Origin: Propionibacteriaceae bacterium
Lineage (GTDB): Bacteria > Actinomycetota > Actinomycetes > Propionibacteriales > Propionibacteriaceae
Reading direction: 5' to 3'
NCBI GenBank assembly: GCA_031267645.1
Contig: JAIRYW010000075.1
Location: 1 to 64,000, forward strand
Length of the DNA stretch: 64,000 nt
Of the stretch, positions 58,401 through 64,000 are shown piece by piece. Every line of letters starts with the position of its first letter. The first letter of the stretch is position 1. Made by a program: the position numbers and the translations under genes. The notes below the pieces were generated by a model. It saw nothing but the letters and a program-made list of their open reading frames with translations, ran no database searches and was not told the DNA's origin.

Positions 58401-61400
58401 AGCTGGGCGAGGTCGAGGCCGTCTTGCGCCAGAGCCCCGGGGTCCGGCGGGGCGAGGTGGCCTTGGTCCAAGCCCAGGGCCGCCCGGCGCTGGCCGCTTT
58501 CGTGACCCCGCGGGGCCCGTTGGAGGCGTTCGACCCGGAGTCCGTCAAGATAACCTTGACTACACAGCTGCCCGACTACATGGTGCCGCAGTTCGTGGTC
58601 GGGCTGGCCGAGCTGCCCACCACCGCCCACGGCAAGGTCGACCAAGCCGCTTTGCAGAACTTAGTCGACCGGCTGGGGTCGGGCGCCGCCGCCGCGACGT
58701 CGTCCGAGCCCGGTCTGGCCCGGATGCGGGAGATCTGGCGGTCCGTCCTGGGGCGGCCGGTCGACGACGACCACGCCTCCTTCCTGTCTCTGGGCGGGGA
58801 CTCTTTGAAATTCCAGGAGCTGCTGCGACAGATCACGCTCCAGACCGGCCACCGGCTGCGCTTCCGGGACGTCATCGCCGAGCCCACCGTCAGCCATCTC
58901 AGCGCCCTGCTGACCCGGGCCGAAGCGGCCGGGGCCCCCGGTCCGGCCGGCGCCGGAGCCGAGTCGGTCACGGAGCCGGCGGACGGCCCGGCGGTCGAGT
59001 CGGTCACGGGGCTGACGGAAGGCCCGGCGGCCGAGCCGCCCGCGGTAGAGGTGGGCGGTCCGTGCGCCGATCCGGGCCAGCCGCCCGGGTCCAGCCGACC
59101 GATCGGGGCCGGCGCCCCGGTCGAGCCGGCGGCGGACGATCCCCACGCCCCCTTCCCGCTGACCGACATGCAATTGGCCTACCTGGTCGGCCGGGGCGAG
59201 GGCTTCGCCCTGGGCGGGGTGTCGGAGCACTACTACATCGAATCCGAGAACGTGGTCGAGCTGGACCGCCTGGAAGCCGCCTTCAACGCCTTGATCGCGC
59301 GCCACCCCATGCTCCGGGCCGTCATCGGCGACGACGGCAGCCAGCGCGTCCTGCCCAGCGTGCCGCCCTATCGGATCGAGAGCCGCGACCTCAGCCAACT
59401 GAGCCCGGACCAGCTCGAGGAGGCCATCCAGCGGCGGCGGGCCCAACTCAGCCACCAGGTCTTCGACCCCGGTCGTTGGCCGCAATACGAGTTCAGCGCC
59501 TTCGCCCTGGGCGGGGGCCGTCATCGGCTCTTCTTCAGCGTCGACCTGCTGCTGGCCGACGGGGCCAGCCAGCGGATCCTGGTCGAGGACCTGACCCGGC
59601 TGTACGAAGGCCGCCCGCCGCTCCCGATCGAGGGCAGCTTCCGGGATTACGTCCTGGCTCTGGGCCGGCGCCAGCGCTCGCCCTGGGGCGACCTCGAGCC
59701 GGACCGGCTGGACCAGCTGGTGGCGGACTTCCCGATCGGCAACTTCTTGCCCTGCCTGGAACCGGCCGGCCGGCCGGCCCCAGAGCGGTTCGGCGGTCCG
59801 ACCATCCGCCGGCTCAGCCACCGTTTCGACCCGGAACAGGCCGCCGCCCTGCGCCAGGCCGCCGCCGGGGCCGGGGTCAGCGTCTCGGCCCTGTGCTGCG
59901 CCGCCTACGCCAACTCGCTCAGCCTGTGGTCGATCGCGCCCCGGGTCGGCGTCAACGTCACCACCTATAACCGCGACCCGGGCCTGGCCCGCTGTCGTAA
60001 CGTGATCGGCGATTTCACCGGTGTGGCCCCGCTCAGTTTCGACGCCACCTGGCCGCGGGACAATTTCGAGGCCGCCCGGGCCGTCCAAACCGACCTGCTG
60101 GAACATCTGGACGCCGGCTACTCCGGGGTCCGGCTGATCTCGGAGATCGCCCGCCGCCGGGGCGCGGTCGGCCAGGCCGTCGCCCCCTTCGTCTTCACCT
60201 CGCTGTTGTTCGAAGACGGCGAGCGCGCGGCCGGTCGGCGCGGCTCGGTCTTGGGGGAGTTCAAGTACGCCCTCTCGCAGACCCCGCAGGTCCTGTTGGA
60301 CAACCAGCTGATCGACTTGGACGGGGCGGTGGCGGTGTCCTGGGACTACGTCGAGGCCTTTTTCGCGGCCGATCTGATGGAGGAGCTGTTCCAGCATTAC
60401 ATCGCCAGTCTGACCGCCTGCGCGGCCGGCGACCCCGAGCTGCCGCCGCAGCCGCCGGCCTCCGCCCGGGCCGTCAAACGGGCCCTTCTCGAAGTCACCG
60501 CCGCCGGGCCAGCCCGAGCCGAACGGGCCCCCGGAGGGCCGACCGACGCCGGCGCGGGCATGACGGCGTCGGTCGGCTCGTCTACCGCCGGGCCACCGGC
60601 CAGGTCGCCGGCCGCCCCCGCTCAGTCCGCTGTCGACCCGATCCAGGTCGTAGCCGGTCGGGCCGATCTCAATTCCCCGGCCGTGCCGGATCGACCGGTC
60701 GCCGCGGCCGTCGACCCCGACCTGACCGCCACCGTCTTGGCTTGGGTCCGAGACCGCCTGGGAGTCAGTCCGGGACCGCTGGACAACCTCTTCCAAGCCG
60801 GCTTGGACTCTTTGAGCTTCGTCGAGTTGATCAAACTGGTCGAGGCCCGCACCGGCCGTCGGGTGCCTCTGGCCTTGGCCCTGGGCGACCCCAGCGCGGC
60901 CCGGCTGGCCGCCCTGGCCGGACCACTCGACCACGACGCCGACGGATCGGCTCCAGCCGGGCAGTCCTTGGTCTGGCTGCGGCCCGGGCCGGGTCGTATC
61001 AAAGCCATCCTGGTGCACGGCGGCTTCGGCGGCGTCGACGTCTACAAAGACCTGGCTTTGGCCCTGCCGGCGGACTGGGACGTCTGGGGTCTGCGCTTCG
61101 ACGCCTTCGCCCGCCCCCACCCCAGACCTCTGACCATCGAGCGGATCGCCCAGCTTTACGCCGACGAGGTCCGCCGGCTCTGCGGCGGCGCGCCGCCGGA
61201 TGACCGCTCCGACCCTCTCCTCCCGACCTGGCCGCGGGAGACCGACCCGACCCGGGCCCCCGTCCAGTTGGTCCTGGTGGGCTGGAGCGTGGGCGGCACC
61301 ATCGCGGCCGAGCTGGCCTTGCGCCTGGACCAGGACTTCGACCTCGACCTGATTCTGCTGGACGCGCTGGCCCCCGGAATCGAAGCCGAGGTGGGCGACT

Positions 61401-62044
61401 TCTCGCTGGCGGCCGAGCGGCGGCTGGTGGAGGCCCAGCTCGATTCCGGCCCCGATCGTCAGGCCAGGCCAGAGGTCGGGTTTCCCAGTCGTGCCGCGTC
61501 AGGGGTCGGTTTTCCCAGTCATCCTGCGTCAGTGGTCCGCTTACCCCGTCATCCTGCGCGGAGCGCAGCGGAGTCGCAGGATCCAGACCGTCAGTCGACG
61601 CCCAGCCCGAACGGTCCAGAACGCGAGTCGACTCCCGACCCGGCCTCGGTGGCGGAACTGTGGGCCGGGCTGCGCGCCCGTTTGGACGGGCGCGGCGAAG
61701 CCGACCTGATCCACCGCCTGGCCCGTGCCATCTCGCCCCGCTTGCTGGAGGATCTGGGCGCAGCCGGCCAAAGGGTCACCATCGAACAGTTCAGCACCCT
61801 GCGCAGCTTGATCTGGGCCCGCAACCACTACCGTCCGGCCGGTCGACTGGAGCGCCTGGGCCTGATCGGCGCCAGCGACGGCGAGGCCTGGAACCTGGCC
61901 GACTGGTCCTGTCTGGCCGGTCCGGGGCTGGAGATCCAGCGGCTGGACGGCAACCACTACTCGATCATGATCGGACCCGGGGCCGATCCCACCGCCCAAG
62001 CCATCGTGGCCCATCTGTCGCGCCAGGGGCGGATCCCGGCCTGA
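55460..62044 (+). CDS. NRPS: carrier-Cy-A-PCP-Cy-PCP-TE, thiazoline-type metallophore synthetase
   Basis: A 2194-residue synthetase. Order: starter carrier (S35 in IIPNSLAYLE), Cy1 (about 95-560), A domain (about 590-1080), PCP1 (S1115 in GGDSLKF), Cy2 (about 1235-1660), PCP2 (S1784 in GLDSLSF) and thioesterase (S1943 in GWSVGG, H2166). The A domain has FTSGSTGRPKGVEISH and SLGGATEGSVWSI; pocket residues read by eye as D-L-Y-N-L-S-L-V-W, close to the cysteine code of PchE/HMWP2. Cy2 has an intact D1362-x4-D-x2-S; Cy1 has N282-x4-D287-x2-S290. One A domain would have to charge both PCPs, as in HMWP2. The expected product is an acyl group followed by two cysteine-derived rings. The TE lid contains a repeat insertion. 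Confidence 0.92.
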   Translation: MVTVSTARLAQLIRQTTGVRVTDPEQPLASIIPNSLAYLEVLTGCQDAFGVNLDFTGLGRRTSVAQLAELIRASLASVAAEPAPAAAAQTDVEPTALDQVPLNPMQQAYLLGSAPGLELGGTATFLYLELRLPCAADRAADLIGQLLDRHQVFACRLEPAAGWIDLEPESDPVGGAGAADGPSATGPDSGLCPGGGGSGSEPHPPAAPTASARPRLVLQPAAGQWSWPIHRPDGWEAARALTEPIRQRLLDQARRSNRTGRLHGWEIVGLPDGGSRVCLYLNMIIADAASGFVLVGELDALLRDQRPPQPTGYLAAAAALERRRGAQRRQRARDYWRAKAADLPPGPRFQPGLALYEDWSTRRRSVVLEPALVARLRQRAERLQVSLSAVFLALHAVVLARWANNPRFSLNLTVTERARLTQTASLMGDFTSSLLVGFDLARAESIDQLVETAYADIGDGLPHLAYSGVEVMQEFLRPAADQRAALMPVVFTSYLDGDGPAPGLSVDFAYTQTAQVFLDLQVTPQRDSVALSWDYVPEYFGGSVDDMFEALLAALEEYAAGGPVLPLTDAKTAAAVASYNHTAVERPAGDLMTGLRHNFRRRPDRIALVSRVHDVHWTYADLDRRSAQLAWALTEAGVGQGQVVLIESTKHPCSIVNQLAVLRVGGVFVPVNAHHPAERKAYMAQVAGAVETVLNDASWATLAAGRPTEFPDAPIDPADLAYIIFTSGSTGRPKGVEISHAGAVNTIADINARFQVGPRDVVIGLSSLSFDLSIYDIYGAFAAGARLTMVDDERDADEILSLLESDRVTIWNSTPALVELTLIRADPAQSCPSLRLLMLSGDRIAFDLPARAAALFPAAAVHSLGGATEGSVWSIAYPLDGPGDPSRIPYGYPLDNQTIWVLGYDDRLCPIGVPGEICIGGAGLAAGYRGEPDKTAAAFGQVEPFGRIYRTGDVGLFNRAGYVEFLGRRDRQVKIRGHRIELGEVEAVLRQSPGVRRGEVALVQAQGRPALAAFVTPRGPLEAFDPESVKITLTTQLPDYMVPQFVVGLAELPTTAHGKVDQAALQNLVDRLGSGAAAATSSEPGLARMREIWRSVLGRPVDDDHASFLSLGGDSLKFQELLRQITLQTGHRLRFRDVIAEPTVSHLSALLTRAEAAGAPGPAGAGAESVTEPADGPAVESVTGLTEGPAAEPPAVEVGGPCADPGQPPGSSRPIGAGAPVEPAADDPHAPFPLTDMQLAYLVGRGEGFALGGVSEHYYIESENVVELDRLEAAFNALIARHPMLRAVIGDDGSQRVLPSVPPYRIESRDLSQLSPDQLEEAIQRRRAQLSHQVFDPGRWPQYEFSAFALGGGRHRLFFSVDLLLADGASQRILVEDLTRLYEGRPPLPIEGSFRDYVLALGRRQRSPWGDLEPDRLDQLVADFPIGNFLPCLEPAGRPAPERFGGPTIRRLSHRFDPEQAAALRQAAAGAGVSVSALCCAAYANSLSLWSIAPRVGVNVTTYNRDPGLARCRNVIGDFTGVAPLSFDATWPRDNFEAARAVQTDLLEHLDAGYSGVRLISEIARRRGAVGQAVAPFVFTSLLFEDGERAAGRRGSVLGEFKYALSQTPQVLLDNQLIDLDGAVAVSWDYVEAFFAADLMEELFQHYIASLTACAAGDPELPPQPPASARAVKRALLEVTAAGPARAERAPGGPTDAGAGMTASVGSSTAGPPARSPAAPAQSAVDPIQVVAGRADLNSPAVPDRPVAAAVDPDLTATVLAWVRDRLGVSPGPLDNLFQAGLDSLSFVELIKLVEARTGRRVPLALALGDPSAARLAALAGPLDHDADGSAPAGQSLVWLRPGPGRIKAILVHGGFGGVDVYKDLALALPADWDVWGLRFDAFARPHPRPLTIERIAQLYADEVRRLCGGAPPDDRSDPLLPTWPRETDPTRAPVQLVLVGWSVGGTIAAELALRLDQDFDLDLILLDALAPGIEAEVGDFSLAAERRLVEAQLDSGPDRQARPEVGFPSRAASGVGFPSHPASVVRLPRHPARSAAESQDPDRQSTPSPNGPERESTPDPASVAELWAGLRARLDGRGEADLIHRLARAISPRLLEDLGAAGQRVTIEQFSTLRSLIWARNHYRPAGRLERLGLIGASDGEAWNLADWSCLAGPGLEIQRLDGNHYSIMIGPGADPTAQAIVAHLSRQGRIPA
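61481..61585 (+). repeat. 30-bp repeats and REP-like element inside the thioesterase coding region
   Basis: Three units of 30-bp period (61481, 61511, 61541; each starting TTTCCCAGTC or TTACCCCGTC) run into a 42-bp REP-like element at 61544-61585. That element is 39/42 identical to the reverse complement of the intergenic copy at 43952-43993. The reading frame is kept, adding Pro/Arg/Ser-rich residues at about 2008-2042. Confidence 0.85.
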
Positions 62045-62092
62045 TTGGGTGCGCCCGGGCCCGGTCGGCGGCGGTCCAGCGAAAGGAATGAC

Positions 62093-63178
62093 ATGACCAA
62101 GATCTTGGTGTTAGGCGGCAGCGGCGTCTCCGGCCGGGCTGTCCTGCGGGCCCTCGGACGGACGCTGCCCGAGGCCGACCTGTCCTACACCGCCCGTCGG
62201 CCCGACCCTCGGATCGAGGCCGCCTACGTCCATTTCGACAGCGCCGACCGGCCCGATCTGAGCCGGCGGACCCTGGCCGGCTTCGACCTGGCCCTGATCT
62301 GCGTCGGCCCCTTCGAGCACACCCTGGCCTCGGTCCACCGGCTCTGCCTGGAGGCCGGCTTGGACTGTCTCGACATCAACGACTCGATCGACGCTCGACG
62401 CGCCATCGTGGCCCTGGGCCCGGCCGCCGAGCGGGCCGGACGGACCGTCTTGACCGGCTGTGGGCTGTGCCCGGGCCTCAGCAGCTTGCTGCTGTGTGCC
62501 GTGGCCGACCGGGACCAGGTGGTCGGCCTGCGCAGCCAGTTGCTGATCGGGGCCAAGCAGGAGCCCGGGGCGGCCTCCCTGCGCTCGATGTTCGCCACCT
62601 TGGGCCAACCCCACCGCGTCCTGCGGCAAGGCCAGGAGACCACCCGGCCCAGCCTGGTCGAGCGGTCCGACCCGGCCGCCGCCACCGGGCCGGCGCCGTA
62701 TCTGATCGGCTACGAATGCCCCGACCTGGACCGGGCGCCGACCATCTTCCCCGGCTTGAGCGACTACGACTACCGCGTCTGCTTCGCCCAACTGTCGGCC
62801 GACCAGGTTGAGGGCCTGGCCCGGGCCAAACTGCTGCGTCGGCCCAGGCTGGGGGCCGGTCTGGCCCGTTTCGCCGCCCGGGTCGGTCGGCGTCGGGTCG
62901 AGCGCACCGGGGCGGTGGCCCAAGAGGCCGTCTTGACCATCGAACTGACCGACGCGGACGGCCGGACCCGGACCGTCGGCGCCAGCGGCGGCTCCTCCTA
63001 CGCTCTGACCGCCGTCGTCGCCGCCACCGTCTGCGCCGCCCAGGTCGGCGGTGATTTGGTGCCGGGCCCCGGCGTCTTCGAACTGGTCGACCGGCCCGAG
63101 TCCCATCCGGCCCTGCTGGCCGCCTTAGCCGACCACGGCGTCCGGTGGGAGTTCGGGCCCGACGGCGGCTCGGCTTAA
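62093..63178 (+). CDS. Saccharopine-dehydrogenase-like NAD(P)-dependent reductase
   Basis: A 361-residue oxidoreductase with an N-terminal Rossmann motif VLGGSGVSGRAVLRAL and the family pattern DLALICVGPFEHTLASVHRL followed by GCGLCPGLSSLLL. It is not the Gfo/Idh-type thiazolinyl imine reductase of yersiniabactin and pyochelin (Irp3/PchG), but could take the same role by reducing a thiazoline to thiazolidine, or modify the carbonyl of the released product; this is inference from context. GAAAGGA precedes the ATG at 62093, 48 bp after the NRPS stop, so it is in the same operon. Confidence 0.75.
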   Translation: MTKILVLGGSGVSGRAVLRALGRTLPEADLSYTARRPDPRIEAAYVHFDSADRPDLSRRTLAGFDLALICVGPFEHTLASVHRLCLEAGLDCLDINDSIDARRAIVALGPAAERAGRTVLTGCGLCPGLSSLLLCAVADRDQVVGLRSQLLIGAKQEPGAASLRSMFATLGQPHRVLRQGQETTRPSLVERSDPAAATGPAPYLIGYECPDLDRAPTIFPGLSDYDYRVCFAQLSADQVEGLARAKLLRRPRLGAGLARFAARVGRRRVERTGAVAQEAVLTIELTDADGRTRTVGASGGSSYALTAVVAATVCAAQVGGDLVPGPGVFELVDRPESHPALLAALADHGVRWEFGPDGGSA

Positions 63179-63949
63179 CACCGCCAGCAAGACCAGGCCG
63201 GCTTGGCGCTCGGCCGTGACCGTGAGGCCGGCTCCGGCCACCAGATCGTCGAACTCGGGGCGGGGGAAGACCCGGTGGCCGAATTTGCCCAGGACCTGGC
63301 TGTCGACGCGGGCGTTGATGGCCGGGTTCTCCCGGAAGGTCTGGCACAGGACCAGCCCGTCCGCGGTCAGGCTGGCCGCCACCTGGGCCAGGACAGCGGC
63401 CGGGTCGTCCATCTGATGCAGGCAGCCGCAGATCCAGATCTCGGCCGCCGGGCCGGGCAGGTGACGGGTCAGCTCCTTGGCGTCGGCCACCGCGAAGTCG
63501 AGTGCGGCGGAGCTGGGTCCGGCCGCCTGGGCCAGGCGGCGGGCTTGTTCGACGGCCGGGGCGGACCGGTCCAGGCCGAGCACTCGGTCGCCCCGGTGGG
63601 CCGGGTCTTGGGCCAGCCGGCGGGCGAACCAGCCGGTGCCGCAACCGAGGTCGACCAAGAGCCGGCCGCCGGCGGGAGAACCGTCCTGGGACGGGACGTC
63701 CTTCGGATGGACGTCAACCGGAGGGAGCTCCGGCGGCCCGTCCTCAGTTCCGCGGCGGTCGGGTCGGTCGGCTTCGGCCGGGCTCGGGCTGGGGGTGGCC
63801 TGGGCCGCCAGCTGGCGCAGGCGGTCGTGGATCGACTGGTAGTCGGTCTTCTCTTGGGCGAAGCCGGACAGGAAGCGGCTGTGGACGTGCCGTTCGTAGA
63901 GGCGCAAGAAGAGACGGGATTGGAAGACGCGGTGCGACAGGGAGGCCAT
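63125..63949 (-). CDS. Class I SAM-dependent methyltransferase
   Basis: A 274-residue methyltransferase with motif I LLVDLGCGTGWFARRLA, motif II acidic residue in VLGLDRSAPAVEQA, and FAVADAKELTRHL. The first 95 residues include a basic N-terminus (SRLFLRLYERHVHSRFL) and a Pro-rich linker. AAAGGA precedes the ATG. It is convergent with the reductase gene and overlaps its 3' end by 54 bp. N- or O-methylation of the metallophore would parallel the pyochelin N-methyl group, but the opposite strand and an independent promoter leave membership in the cluster open. Confidence 0.78.
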   Translation of the reverse strand: MASLSHRVFQSRLFLRLYERHVHSRFLSGFAQEKTDYQSIHDRLRQLAAQATPSPSPAEADRPDRRGTEDGPPELPPVDVHPKDVPSQDGSPAGGRLLVDLGCGTGWFARRLAQDPAHRGDRVLGLDRSAPAVEQARRLAQAAGPSSAALDFAVADAKELTRHLPGPAAEIWICGCLHQMDDPAAVLAQVAASLTADGLVLCQTFRENPAINARVDSQVLGKFGHRVFPRPEFDDLVAGAGLTVTAERQAGLVLLAVLSRAAVGPELPPDAVVG

Positions 63950-64000
63950 GGTGGGTCCTTTCTGATGGTCGCTGATCGACGGTCGATGCCTGGCCTGGAT

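Overview
The window is about 70% GC DNA from an actinobacterium, probably close to the propionibacteria; that placement is inference. Supporting signs are a perfect IdeR/DtxR iron box, a MurJ flippase fused to a pseudokinase and an extracellular sugar-binding-type domain, the actinobacterial gene order CCA-adding enzyme / DUF6049 / murJ, many GTG starts and ATGA or GTGA start-stop overlaps. Genes are dense on both strands and most predicted ORFs are GC-rich shadows of real genes.

Layout. 1-4.7 kb: the end of a phosphonate-type ABC transporter (PhnD, PhnC, a double PhnE) with a zinc alcohol dehydrogenase of the kind found beside phosphonate genes. 4.7-7.3 kb: a low-molecular-weight tyrosine phosphatase, a lipoprotein and a VapBC toxin-antitoxin pair. 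7.4-17.6 kb: housekeeping and envelope genes (ornithine carbamoyltransferase, rhomboid protease, HAD phosphatases, alanine racemase, prepilin peptidase, EamA exporter, a lipoprotein penicillin-binding protein). 17.8-21.5 kb: two paralogous membrane proteins, one with a long repeat-rich Pro/Gln tail, and an MscS channel. 21.7-29.2 kb: CCA-adding enzyme, DUF6049 protein, MurJ fusion. 29.5-33.6 kb: a two-component system, a Fur-family regulator and a transaldolase-like protein.

33.9-43.9 kb is an accessory region. A soluble FtsK/EccC-type ATPase forms a tight operon with a coiled-coil protein ending in a ParB-like domain, a small protein and a WXG100-like protein. A second toxin-antitoxin pair, gene remnants, an AlbA-type protein and lipoproteins follow. 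44.2-52.1 kb holds sugar-phosphate genes (FGGY kinase; RpiB, split transketolase, DeoC, HAD) interrupted by a restriction-modification system and a PadR regulator. Three similar 16-bp palindromic sites lie upstream of the kinase, the RpiB operon/GntR regulator and the distant transaldolase-like gene, suggesting one GntR regulon.

53-64 kb is the most striking part: a metallophore-like biosynthetic cluster read outward from one perfect iron box. It has a phosphopantetheinyl transferase on one side and, on the other, a fatty-acyl-AMP-ligase-like enzyme, a single large NRPS (carrier-Cy-A-PCP-Cy-PCP-TE, with a cysteine-like A-domain pocket) and a saccharopine-dehydrogenase-like reductase; a convergent methyltransferase follows. 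The layout resembles yersiniabactin HMWP2 and pyochelin synthetases, but the starter looks acyl rather than salicyl, the first Cy domain has an altered motif, and an intergenic-type repeat has entered the thioesterase coding sequence. Short tandem repeats of 24-35 bp, often overlapping gene 3' ends, recur across the window.
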